A stretch of 64,000 bases of DNA from NCBI GenBank assembly GCA_943371245.1, contig CALRTY020000002.1, positions 1-64,000 on the forward strand, written 5' to 3'. Below, one piece after another: positions 25,772-33,808 of this stretch (position 1 is the first letter of the stretch; the number at the start of each line of letters is the position of its first letter). Position numbers and translations under genes: made by a program. The stretch is from UBA5018 sp947463165 (lineage in GTDB: Bacteria; Cyanobacteriota; Cyanobacteriia; PCC-6307; Cyanobiaceae). Below the pieces are notes generated by a model. The model worked only from the letters and a program-made list of their open reading frames with translations. It did no database searches and was not told the origin of the DNA.

Positions 25772-26593
25772 ATGGCCGGCCACAGCAAGTGGGCCCAGAT
25801 CAAGCGCACCAAGGCCGTGGTGGATGCCAAGCGGGGTGCCGTATTCACCCGCGTTGCCCGCGAAATCCTCGTGGCCGCCAGGGGCGGTGCCGATCCGGCG
25901 GGCAACTTCCAGCTGCGCACCGCCATTGAAAAGGCCAAGGCGGCCGGCATGCCCAACGCCAACATCGAGCGGGCGATCGCCAAGGGCTCCGGTCAGCTAA
26001 GCGGCGAAGACGAGCAGTTTGAAAGCGTGCGCTACGAGGGCTATGGGCCCGGTGGCGTGGCGGTGCTTGTGGAAGCCTTCACCGACAACCGCAACCGCAC
26101 CGCCGCCGACCTGCGCCTGGCCTTCAGCAAAAACGGCGGCAACCTGGGTGAATCCGGCTGCGTTGGCTACATGTTTGAGCAGCGCAGCGCCGTGCGGCTA
26201 GTGGCTGGCCCTGGGGCGAGTGCCATTGACGAAGAACCGCTGCTGGAGAGCCTGCTGGAGCTGGAGGCGAGCGGCGGGCCAGCGGTGCTGGGCTACGAGT
26301 TGCTGGAAGCCGATGGCGATCCAGAGGCGCCCGCGCCCGGTGGCGCGGAGGTGTTCGCGGCCTACTCCGATCTGGAGCGCCTTCAAGATGGCCTGCGGCG
26401 CCAGGGCTGGAGCGTGGTTGGCTGGGAGCACCGCTGGATACCCCAAACCGCCTGCAAGCTCAGCGATCTAGAGCAGCTGCGCCGCTGCCTGCGCATGCTT
26501 GATGCGATCGATTCCCTCGACGATGTGCGCAGCTTCGCCACCAACCTGGAGGCCGATCCCAGCGCCATTGAACAGCTGCAATCCCTGGGTTGA
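25772..26593 (+). CDS. YebC/TACO1 family protein
   Basis: 273 residues. The start MAGHSKWAQIKRTKAVVDAKRG is diagnostic; NIERAIAKGSG, YEGYGPGGVAVLVEAFTDNRNRTAADLR and GNLGESGCVGYMFEQR follow. Members were annotated as transcriptional regulators, and recent work links some to relief of ribosome stalling. A 13-bp repeat containing the TGA stop follows at once. Confidence 0.95.
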   Translation: MAGHSKWAQIKRTKAVVDAKRGAVFTRVAREILVAARGGADPAGNFQLRTAIEKAKAAGMPNANIERAIAKGSGQLSGEDEQFESVRYEGYGPGGVAVLVEAFTDNRNRTAADLRLAFSKNGGNLGESGCVGYMFEQRSAVRLVAGPGASAIDEEPLLESLLELEASGGPAVLGYELLEADGDPEAPAPGGAEVFAAYSDLERLQDGLRRQGWSVVGWEHRWIPQTACKLSDLEQLRRCLRMLDAIDSLDDVRSFATNLEADPSAIEQLQSLG

Positions 26594-26614
26594 GGGTGGT
26601 TGTTGAGGGTGGTT
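26590..26614. repeat. 13-bp direct repeat including the yebC-family stop codon
   Basis: The 12-mer ttgagggtggtt occurs at 26590 and 26603. The first copy contains the TGA stop of the YebC-family gene; the second runs into the stop codon of the convergent nagB. A minimal two-copy case of the stop-codon duplications seen elsewhere. Confidence 0.7.
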
Positions 26615-27368
26615 AGGCATCGCCCGTCAGGGCGGCCCGATCGGCGATCAAGGTGAACTGGCGATGGCCCCGCAACCAGCTCGCCGGCAGCTCCGGGCTG
26701 GGGGGCTGATGCAGCAGCCGCTGCAGCACGGCGGCTTTGGCCGCCCCGGTCACCACCAACAGGATTGACGAGGCGGCGTAGATCTCCCGCAGCCCCAGGG
26801 TGATGGCCTGGGCGGGCACCAAGGCCGCATCGCCACCAAAATCGGCGGCATTTTGCTGGCGAGTGGTGAGAGTGAGCGGTTGACAGCGGCAGGCCGCCTC
26901 GGCCGTACAGGGGGGTTCGTTGAAGCCCACATGGCCATTGAGCCCCAGCCCCAGCAGCTGCAGATCCACCCCGCCGGCGGCGGCCAATTCAGCGCCATAG
27001 CGGCTGGCCTCCTGGTGGGGATCGCCGGCGCGGCCGTCGGGCAGGCGCACCTGGCTCGGATCGAGCCCCAGGGGGGCCACCAACTGGCGAGCCATCACGG
27101 CACTGAAGGAGCTGGGATCGGTAGGGCCTAGGCCCACGTATTCATCCAGGTTGAAACTGAGCCAACCCCGCTGCAAGGCCTGGCGCTCCCCAGCGCCCAG
27201 GGCCCGCCAGCGCTCCGCCAGGGCGGCGTATACCGGCTCCATCGTGCGACCGGTAGCCAACCCCAAAGCTCCTGGGCTGGCAGCCAAGGCGGCGCGACGC
27301 TGCTCCAGCAGGCGATCGGCCACCGTCGCAGCCACCATCGGGGCGTCATCGCAGGCGATCAGCTGCAT
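26613..27368 (-). CDS. nagB: Glucosamine-6-phosphate deaminase/6-phosphogluconolactonase family (NagB-like)
   Basis: 251 residues from ATG 27368. NagB marks: LGLATGRTMEPVYAAL, SFNLDEYVGLGPTDPSSF with catalytic Asp, and GLGLNGHVGFNEP with the His/Glu pair. It would convert glucosamine-6-phosphate to fructose-6-phosphate and ammonia. The ATG lies 1 base after the TGA of the upstream SpoIID-like gene, so the two are coupled. The NLDEY and GLNGHVGFNEP signatures favour the deaminase over the lactonase. Confidence 0.9.
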   Translation of the reverse strand: MQLIACDDAPMVAATVADRLLEQRRAALAASPGALGLATGRTMEPVYAALAERWRALGAGERQALQRGWLSFNLDEYVGLGPTDPSSFSAVMARQLVAPLGLDPSQVRLPDGRAGDPHQEASRYGAELAAAGGVDLQLLGLGLNGHVGFNEPPCTAEAACRCQPLTLTTRQQNAADFGGDAALVPAQAITLGLREIYAASSILLVVTGAAKAAVLQRLLHQPPSPELPASWLRGHRQFTLIADRAALTGDA

Positions 27369-27369
27369 C

Positions 27370-29406
27370 TCAGGGGCTCGCCAGGGCGGCGGCGTAGGGC
27401 CGCAGCTCGCTGCCCCGGTAGTAGTGGAGCAGGATGCGCTGGTAGTCCTCGCCGCGGCGGGCGAGACCGTAGGCACCCCATTGGCTCATACCCACGCCAT
27501 GGCCAAAGCCGCGACCAATCGCCAGCAGGGTGGGCGCCCTGAGCTGCAGCGGGTCGGGCTCAATCGCCGGCAATAGGGGCGGTGGCGGCAGCAAAAATGC
27601 CAGGCTGGTGCTAGTAGGCATGCCTGGGATATAACCACCTACGGCAATACCAGCCTGGGAAGCATTACCTGCAGGGGCAACAGCTGTCGCCGAGCTCGCC
27701 GTTAGCGGGCTTATGGCTAGAGCAGTTTTTGATGCGGTGCCAGTTGCGCCAGAAGCCAGCGAGCCAGAAGTGGCTGAACCGCTGGCAATTGAACGATAAT
27801 TAATTGCGCCGGAAACGTTCGTAGCGGAACCGCCAGCCAGCGGAACGCTGGCGCTATTGTTAATTCCTGTAATCATATTGCCGGGCATTGCTTTGCTAGG
27901 AGCTGAATTGCTGATTGCTGTATTTCCAAGTGCTGTATTGCCGGGCGTTGTATTGCCAGACACTGTGCTACCGGTCATCGTATTATTAGGTGCCAGTTTT
28001 AGCGAGCTGGGCAGTATCGTCCAGGTGGGCTGCGCTGTCTGATCCAGGGGCCGATTGGTCGCTGGATCCAGCGTCAAGCTTTCAAAGCGCACCATGGTGC
28101 TGCGCAGGCCCAGGCGGCTGCGCAGTTGGGTGCCACTGAGCAGCAGTGTGCCCGACGGACCTGTCACCCGGGCCTGGCGAATCCGTCCACTGGTGCTGGT
28201 GGTCAACACCTCGATGCGCAGGGCGCCGCCGATCTCGCCAAAGGCCTTGCGCAGCAGCTCTGGTGCCAGGGTTTGTTGCCAATTTTGTACCGGACTGAGA
28301 TCGTCCAGGTCGGGCACGCTGACCAGATAGGGCAGTTGCTGGTTCCAGATTTCACCGCTGTTTTCGGTACTTGCGCCACCGCTGCTGCTGTGAAAAACCG
28401 CTTCCAACAGGCCACCCTCAAAAAGCAGCACCTGGCCTCGGGTGGCGGCCACCGCTTCTCGGGTGGAGGCTGTTTCCGCCTCCACGCCCCGGTACACCTG
28501 GCTGGCGGTGGTGGCCGTGACATCGAACAGGGCCCGCGGCTTGCGCTGGCGCAGCACATAGGTGCGCGCCGCCACCGCCTGGGCCCGCAAGGCGGCCTGG
28601 GGCCAGCTGGCCGGCATCTCACTGCCCACCACACTGGCCAAATACTGCTCCAGGGGCAGATGGTTGATCACCCGCAGACCGGCGTCGCTGGGCAGGATCT
28701 GCAATTGACCGCGGTAGCGGCGCTCCCCGAGCTGCAGATCGCCACCAATTGCGCCCCTGGCGCCAGCCCAGCCACCAGTCCCACCACCAACCGCCCCACT
28801 GGCGCCAGCCCAGCCAACACCTGCGCCCCCGGCGCCAGCCGACCCCTCGCCACCACCGGCCCCCCTGCCAGTTCCAGCTCCAGTTCCATAACCAGCGGCT
28901 GGAGCCCCCGCCAGAGGGGCGGTAGCAGCCTCTGGGGCTGCCGAGCCAGCCCGTTGCTGGCTGGCCGAGCCCAGGCCCCCTCCAGGGGCTTCCACTGCCA
29001 GCCAGTAACAGGCCGCTGCCGGCAGGGCGCTGCGCCCATTGGCCGCCTCGACCACCAATTGACCGCGCTCGAGCCAAAGGCGAGCCAGTTGTCCTGGCGC
29101 CAATAGCAGCGAACCACCAGCCGCCTGATCCCTGGCACCAGGGCCAGCGGCGGAGCTAACAGCGGCGGAGATACCAGCGGCGGTGCTGCCGGCGCCACAA
29201 CCACCAGCATCGGTACCTGTGAGGCGCAGGGGGCGATCCAGGGCCGCCAGGGGCAGCTGGGCCGCCTCCCACGCCAGCACCCGCACTGGGGGGCCGGCGC
29301 CCTCTTCGGCCAGCGCCAACCGGCTGGCGTTGGTGCCCAGTAACAGCGGTAGCCCCATCAGGCTGAGGCCAGCCAGCCAGGCGCGAGGAAGGCGGGGGGC
29401 GGGCAA
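27370..29406 (-). CDS. SpoIID/LytB-domain protein with low-complexity insertions
   Basis: 678 residues, much longer than usual SpoIID-like proteins. A hydrophobic N-terminal segment suggests a signal peptide. The SpoIID core is LPLEQYLASVVGSEMPASWPQAALRAQAVAARTYVL, VYRGVEAETASTREAV, FHSSSGGASTENSGEIW and the C-terminal GFGHGVGMSQWGAYGLARRG, as in peptidoglycan lytic transglycosylases. Two low-complexity insertions separate the conserved pieces: a Gly/Ala-rich one (about residues 150-215) and a Thr/Asn/Ser-rich one (about 460-600), the latter partly a 15-bp array. Coupled to nagB. Confidence 0.88.
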   Translation of the reverse strand: MPAPRLPRAWLAGLSLMGLPLLLGTNASRLALAEEGAGPPVRVLAWEAAQLPLAALDRPLRLTGTDAGGCGAGSTAAGISAAVSSAAGPGARDQAAGGSLLLAPGQLARLWLERGQLVVEAANGRSALPAAACYWLAVEAPGGGLGSASQQRAGSAAPEAATAPLAGAPAAGYGTGAGTGRGAGGGEGSAGAGGAGVGWAGASGAVGGGTGGWAGARGAIGGDLQLGERRYRGQLQILPSDAGLRVINHLPLEQYLASVVGSEMPASWPQAALRAQAVAARTYVLRQRKPRALFDVTATTASQVYRGVEAETASTREAVAATRGQVLLFEGGLLEAVFHSSSGGASTENSGEIWNQQLPYLVSVPDLDDLSPVQNWQQTLAPELLRKAFGEIGGALRIEVLTTSTSGRIRQARVTGPSGTLLLSGTQLRSRLGLRSTMVRFESLTLDPATNRPLDQTAQPTWTILPSSLKLAPNNTMTGSTVSGNTTPGNTALGNTAISNSAPSKAMPGNMITGINNSASVPLAGGSATNVSGAINYRSIASGSATSGSLASGATGTASKTALAISPLTASSATAVAPAGNASQAGIAVGGYIPGMPTSTSLAFLLPPPPLLPAIEPDPLQLRAPTLLAIGRGFGHGVGMSQWGAYGLARRGEDYQRILLHYYRGSELRPYAAALASP
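27862..27996. repeat. 15-bp tandem array inside the SpoIID-like gene, 9 units
   Basis: Units such as attgccgggcattgc, attgctgattgctgt and attgccagacactgt keep a 15-bp period. On the coding strand they read as five-residue repeats of the type Gly-Asn-Thr-Ala-Leu. The period is divisible by three, so the frame is preserved. Confidence 0.85.
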
Positions 29407-29472
29407 GCGATCAAACCTCTCTGGCTAGCCATTGTGGCCGCCGTGGCAGCATGCGCCAGAGGCACCAAGGGC

Positions 29473-30441
29473 GTGCAGGTTACCTTTCTGGGCACCAGTT
29501 CGGGCGTGCCCACCAGGGGACGCAATGTTTCGGCAGTGGCCCTGAGGCTGCCGCAGCGCAGCGAGCTGTGGCTATTTGACTGCGGCGAGGGCACCCAGCA
29601 TCAGTTTTTGCGCAGTGAACTGCGGGTGAGCCAGCTCAGCCGCATCTTCATCACCCACATGCACGGCGACCACGTCTTTGGCCTGCCGGGCCTGTTGGCC
29701 AGCATGGGGTTGGCGGGTAGCTGCGCCGGCGTGGATCTCTACGGCCCCGATCCACTGCCCGATTTTCTGGAGGGGGTGTTGCGCAACAGCTCCACCCGCA
29801 TCGGCTATCCGCTGCGCACCCACCCCGTGCGCCAGGCCGCCGCCAGCGGCAAGCTGCTGCTCGATGACGGGGATATCACTGTGCGCTGCACGCCGCTCAT
29901 CCATCGGGTGCCGGCCTACGCCTACCGGGTGGATCAGAAACCGCGGGCCGGTCGCTTCGATGTGGCCCGCGCCCAACAGCTGGGCATCCCGCCCGGCCCG
30001 ATCTATGCCCAACTGAAGCTGGGCCGCACCGTCAGCCTCGACGACGGCCGCATCATTCGCGGCGCCAGCCTCTGCGGGCCGCCGCGGCCGGGGGCCAGCG
30101 TCGTGTACTGCACGGACACGGTGTTTTGCGAGGCGGCGGTGGCCTTGGCCCGCGGCGCCGACCTGCTGATCCACGAGAGCACCTTCGCCCACGCGGAAGC
30201 GGCGATGGCCTTCCAGCGGCAGCATTCCACCAGCACCATGGCCGCCCAGACGGCCCTGGCCGCCGGGGTGAAGCAACTGGTGCTCACCCACCTCAGCCCC
30301 CGCTACATGCCCGGCAATCCGGTCACCCCAGACGACCTGCTGGCGGAGGCCCGGGCGATCTTTGCCAACACCCTGCTGGCCAAGGACTTCATGAGCCTGG
30401 AGGTGGCTGGCCAGGAGCCCGCTGATCAGCCCGCTGACTAG
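29473..30441 (+). CDS. rnz: Ribonuclease Z
   Basis: 322 residues from GTG 29473, which starts the protein at VQVTFLGTSSGVPT as in other RNase Z; the frame is open 13 codons upstream. The metallo-beta-lactamase motif is FITHMHGDHVFGLPG; later metal ligands lie in CTDTVFCE and LVLTHLSPRY, with the exosite-containing region between. It matures the 3' end of tRNA precursors. The last codons and the TAG belong to a 12-bp repeat that carries on after the gene. Confidence 0.95.
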   Translation: MQVTFLGTSSGVPTRGRNVSAVALRLPQRSELWLFDCGEGTQHQFLRSELRVSQLSRIFITHMHGDHVFGLPGLLASMGLAGSCAGVDLYGPDPLPDFLEGVLRNSSTRIGYPLRTHPVRQAAASGKLLLDDGDITVRCTPLIHRVPAYAYRVDQKPRAGRFDVARAQQLGIPPGPIYAQLKLGRTVSLDDGRIIRGASLCGPPRPGASVVYCTDTVFCEAAVALARGADLLIHESTFAHAEAAMAFQRQHSTSTMAAQTALAAGVKQLVLTHLSPRYMPGNPVTPDDLLAEARAIFANTLLAKDFMSLEVAGQEPADQPAD

Positions 30442-30465
30442 CCCGCTGACTAGCCCGCAGACCAG
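30418..30465. repeat. 12-bp tandem array across the rnz stop codon, 4 units
   Basis: Units cccgctgatcag (30418), cccgctgactag (30430), cccgctgactag (30442) and cccgcagaccag (30454). The second unit contains the TAG stop of rnz and the third is an exact copy of it, placing a second in-frame TAG 12 bp downstream. Confidence 0.9.
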
Positions 30466-30658
30466 CTGGATCCGGCCCAGTCGGCCCCAGGCGGCGATCG
30501 AACTGGCCCGGGCCTGGCCCTGAATGCGGGATCGGTTAGATCAGGGCCTGCAACAGTTCTCCTGTTTCGCTCCCAGAGGCCCCGCCGCCCGTGATACAAG
30601 GTCTCCGATGCGGTGATCACCGTCCTTCCGCCCGGATTCTCCCGACCGGCTTCCCTTG

Positions 30659-31177
30659 ATGGCCTCCTCCTTCTCCTCAGCCATTCGCGCGCTGGCTCGC
30701 ACGCTTCTGGCGCTACCTCTGGCACTGCTGCTGTGCGCCGGCTTCGGAGCTCCCGCCCTCGCTGCCCAATGGACGGCAGATCAGCTCACCGTGCCCGCCT
30801 CCCCCGACGGCACCCTGGTGACCTTCTCTGAACAGGAGATCAAAACCGGTAAGAAGCTGTTCAATAACAGCTGCGGTGAATGCCATGCCGGCGGCATTAC
30901 CAAGACCAACCAAAACGTGGGCCTTGACCCCACAACCCTGGCCCTGGCCACACCGGCCCGCGACAATGTCGCCGCCCTGGTGGACTACATGAAGGACCCC
31001 ACCAGCTACGACGGTGAGTTCAGCATCTCCGACGTACACCCCAGCATTAAAAGCAGCGATATCTTTGTGAAGATGCGCGATCTTGACGATGCCGACCTCA
31101 ATCTGATGGCCGGCTACATCTTGGTGTCCCCCAAGGTGCAGGGCATCCAATGGGGCGGCGGCAAGATCTACTTCTGA
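30659..31177 (+). CDS. psbV: Photosystem II cytochrome c-550
   Basis: 172 residues from ATG 30659 (a TTG lies just before it). The signal peptide ends at ALA-AQW near residue 36. The haem site is CGECH, and the second axial His lies in DVHPSIKSSD, as in c-550; the C-terminus ends WGGGKIYF, typical of PsbV. It is a lumenal extrinsic subunit that stabilises the Mn cluster of PSII. A strong terminator-like hairpin lies 115 bp after the stop. Confidence 0.96.
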   Translation: MASSFSSAIRALARTLLALPLALLLCAGFGAPALAAQWTADQLTVPASPDGTLVTFSEQEIKTGKKLFNNSCGECHAGGITKTNQNVGLDPTTLALATPARDNVAALVDYMKDPTSYDGEFSISDVHPSIKSSDIFVKMRDLDDADLNLMAGYILVSPKVQGIQWGGGKIYF

Positions 31178-31229
31178 TCTCCGAATCGCCGAGCCAATTC
31201 AACCGCTTCGGTGGGATTGGCTTAGTAAG

Positions 31230-31451
31230 ATGACCGGAGTGGCCAAATTAGTGAATCACATTTCAAAAGATTCAAATCACTTAATTTTGCGGCCGGCCTC
31301 GAAAGGGCCGGTTTTTTCTGTCAGCCAAGCTGAAGCTAGGCAATTCAATGGCTGTTTCCAGCCAGTCTTTGGCCAGTGGATGCCCCCTATGGAGTTGCCC
31401 CTAGGCGACCTTCGCCAGTTGATTGAAGCAGCAACAGCCAATAAAAATTAG
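31230..31451 (+). CDS. Doubtful small ORF after psbV
   Basis: 73 codons. The C-terminal half (FNGCFQPVFGQWMPPMELPLGDLRQLIEAA) is compact and could be a real protein, but the N-terminal third lies over the psbV terminator hairpin (31293-31317). If real, translation would cross the hairpin or begin after it. I do not recognise the family. Confidence 0.3.
   Translation: MTGVAKLVNHISKDSNHLILRPASKGPVFSVSQAEARQFNGCFQPVFGQWMPPMELPLGDLRQLIEAATANKN
31293..31317 (+). terminator. Rho-independent terminator, probably of psbV
   Basis: Stem ccggcc paired with ggccgg around a 7-base loop, followed by a run of six T. This is a textbook intrinsic terminator, 115 bp downstream of the psbV stop on the same strand. 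Confidence 0.8.
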
Positions 31452-31888
31452 ACCTGCTCTTGAGGCTGGGCTGGGCTGATATTGGATGGATCCATAGATG
31501 CGGGTAATTTGCTATACCACCATTCCTGCAGCACTGGCGCCAAGCGGATTGGAAACAATGTGATCACGGTGCGGGTGGATCGGGCGCCAGGTTGCAGCAA
31601 TTCCACCGCATAGGAAGGGCAGCGACGGGCGGCAAGATCGGCCACAAAGCGACGACCCACCCGGCGCCAGCTGGGCTCCTTGCTGCGCCACGCCAGGCGA
31701 CAGCAGGGCCAGGGCAGTTCCTCGCGGTCGAAGAGGCGGCAGCAGGGCCCCAAAACTCTGTAGCTGTAGTGGCCGCCGGGACTGGTGTGCTCGCTGCCGG
31801 GCTCCAGCAGCACCCTGGCCTGGCTGGGCTTGGCAGCAGCGGCCAAGGCCAGGGACTGGGAGGCAGCGCTGGCGGAGGCGCTAGACAT
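31448..31888 (-). CDS. Protein of unknown function
   Basis: 146 residues from ATG 31888. After a Ser/Ala-rich start, a Cys/Arg/Trp-rich core follows (VLGPCCRLFDREELPWPCCRLAWRSKEPSWRRVGRRFVADLAARRCP), then VELLQPGARSTRTVITLFPI. Cys pairs (CC at two sites) might bind metal, a guess. Composition is that of real coding DNA here. No named family recognised. It converges with the psbV region. Confidence 0.6.
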   Translation of the reverse strand: MSSASASAASQSLALAAAAKPSQARVLLEPGSEHTSPGGHYSYRVLGPCCRLFDREELPWPCCRLAWRSKEPSWRRVGRRFVADLAARRCPSYAVELLQPGARSTRTVITLFPIRLAPVLQEWWYSKLPASMDPSNISPAQPQEQV

Positions 31889-32443
31889 CAAAAAACGAGC
31901 CGTGAGCTTGGCCGGACGCTAAACCATCGCCAAAGAGTTCGAAAATCGCCAAACCCCAATCTGATCGATCAAGTTGAATGATCAAGGCTAAATCCGAATC
32001 CCATGCCAGGCAAGCAGGAGTGGTGATTGGGCACAGGCAATTAGGTGAGGACCATTAGGTGAGGATCATTAGGCGCAAAGCATGGCATCGAGACAAGCTG
32101 AATCCTAGTAATCCATAAGCCAGTTGGGCAGACTGCAAAAAAAGGGCGGCGCCAACAAAGTGCGGCGCCAAAAAAGGCGGCACCAACAAAGGAGCCGCCC
32201 TGAATATGATTAAACAATTTGGAAGGTAGTAAGCTAACAAATTGGCTGAATTATCTGATGAAAGATAATTTGCAGCACATCCTTGGCAGTGCTTAGGGAA
32301 TTCCGAGGCGGCCTCCAGGAAGCCCCTGGAGGATTATCGCCAAGCCGGCTGATTCGGTTGAAACGCAATCGATTACAAACCTGAAAGCCAGCAAATTAGC
32401 GATTGCTCAGAGAATTCCCAGGCTAGCTGACAGAACCTGCAGC
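31889..32443. other. Gap without a gene, with short repeats
   Basis: No gene seen. It holds attaggtgagga-type copies (about 32040-32072) and a ggcggcgccaacaaa-like repeat of about 16 bp (about 32140-32200). A perfect 8-bp inverted repeat cctccagg/cctggagg with a 5-base loop (32312-32332) lies downstream of petF but lacks a T tract on either strand. Confidence 0.55.
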
Positions 32444-32743
32444 TCAGTACAGCTCTTCTTCAACGTGGGTCGTGATGGTGCAGTCGCTGGAGGGATAGGC
32501 CACGCAGGTCAGCACATAACCAGCTTCAATCTGGTCGTCATCAAGGAAGCTCTGATCGCTTTGATCAACGGTGCCTGCGGTCAGCTTGCCGGCACAGGTG
32601 GAGCAGGCGCCAGCGCGGCAGGAATATGGCAGGTCGACTCCCTGCTCCTCAGCAGCATCAAGGATGTACTGGTCGTCGGGTACCTCAATAGTTTTGTTGA
32701 GACCCTCGCTCTCGTTGATGAGGGTGACCTTGTAGGAAGCCAT
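32444..32743 (-). CDS. petF: Plant-type 2Fe-2S ferredoxin
   Basis: 99 residues. The cluster ligands are CRAGACSTC (three Cys) and a fourth Cys in LTCVAYPSSDCTI, spaced as in photosynthetic ferredoxins. The start MASYKVTLINESEG and acidic end HVEEELY are also typical. It accepts electrons from photosystem I and passes them to FNR, FTR (its variable chain is at 45094) and PcyA (58770), both in this window. The acidic surface suits docking to those partners. Confidence 0.95.
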   Translation of the reverse strand: MASYKVTLINESEGLNKTIEVPDDQYILDAAEEQGVDLPYSCRAGACSTCAGKLTAGTVDQSDQSFLDDDQIEAGYVLTCVAYPSSDCTITTHVEEELY

Positions 32744-32875
32744 GGAAGAAGTTGGGGCTCACAGGCGACCGGCGAGCCGGACCTGTAGGACCCGCCATTC
32801 ATACATCCGCAGCAGCCTGTTCCCGACGGTTTGAGCGTTCAAGTCGGAGAAGGCCAATCAAAAGCTGGTCACAGA

Positions 32876-33808
32876 TCAGTGTGCCTTATGTAACACCATC
32901 AGCCCCCAGCGCCCCTGCTGGGCGCTGAGCTCAGCCCGCCAGCCCTCTGCTGCCAAGGCCTGTTGCAAGCCCGGAGCCTGATCCACCAACAGGCCACTGA
33001 GCAGGCCCACCCCGTCGGCGGCCAGCAGGGTGTGGAAGGCGGGACAGAGGGCCTCGATCACCGGCGCCAGGATGTTGCAGAGCAGCAGGTCGGCCGGTTG
33101 GCCCTCCAGCAGGGTCGCCAGGGTCTCCGCGGAGCCCTGGCCCACCTGCACGGCGGCCTCCACACCACTGCTGGCCAGGTTTTCGCGGCTGGCCAGCACC
33201 GCCAGGGGGTCGGTGTCCACGGCAGCCAGGCTCTTAGCCCCCTGGAGCAAAGCCGCCAGGCCGAGGATGCCGGTACCACAGCCCAGATCCGCCACCCGGA
33301 TCGGCCCCAGGTTTGGGGGGGCGCCGCTCTGGTGGCCCCTGGCGGCGGCCAGGCCTTCTATCGCCTCCAGGCAGAGGCGGGTGGTGGGATGGCTGCCGGT
33401 GCCAAAGGCACTGCCTGGATCCATGCGGATCAGCAGCCGATCGGCGTATTCCGGTGGCGGCTCCAGCCAGGCGGGCAGGATCAGCAGTCGCTCGCCCACC
33501 GGATCGGGCTGCCAGTGCTGCTTCCAGGCCAGGCTCCAATCCTCATCCAACTGCTGGGTCCACTGGATCGGTGGCAGCTCCAGGTCGAAAGTGGCCGCCA
33601 GCGGCGCCAGGCTGCGCTCCAGCTGCGGCAGCTCCTGCTCCGGCCAGTCCACCTGGGGCAGCCAGGCGATCAGCCGCCGCTCGGCGGGCGTCTCCGGGTG
33701 GTGGCCCACCGCCACTCGGGAGATGCCCAGGTCATTGAGCTTCCAGAGCAGCGACTCCTCCAATTCAGGCAGGGCGGCCATCTCCAGCCGCCACCAGGCC
33801 AAACCCAT
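32876..33808 (-). CDS. prmA: Ribosomal protein L11 methyltransferase
   Basis: 310 residues. PrmA features: DEDWSLAWKQHWQPDPVGERLLI, MDPGSAFGTGSHPTTRLCLEAIE, the SAM motif VADLGCGTGILGLAALLQGA and the catalytic-loop NILAPVIEAL. It trimethylates ribosomal protein L11. Its ATG directly follows the TAG of serA, so the two are coupled. Confidence 0.95.
   Translation of the reverse strand: MGLAWWRLEMAALPELEESLLWKLNDLGISRVAVGHHPETPAERRLIAWLPQVDWPEQELPQLERSLAPLAATFDLELPPIQWTQQLDEDWSLAWKQHWQPDPVGERLLILPAWLEPPPEYADRLLIRMDPGSAFGTGSHPTTRLCLEAIEGLAAARGHQSGAPPNLGPIRVADLGCGTGILGLAALLQGAKSLAAVDTDPLAVLASRENLASSGVEAAVQVGQGSAETLATLLEGQPADLLLCNILAPVIEALCPAFHTLLAADGVGLLSGLLVDQAPGLQQALAAEGWRAELSAQQGRWGLMVLHKAH

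Noticed and set aside
25039..25983. Long minus-strand ORF opposite truB and the YebC-family gene
   Set aside because: High-GC shadow of two well-identified genes, with no motif of its own.
32312..32332. Perfect inverted repeat as petF terminator
   Set aside because: It lacks a T tract on either strand and lies more than 110 bp after the petF stop.
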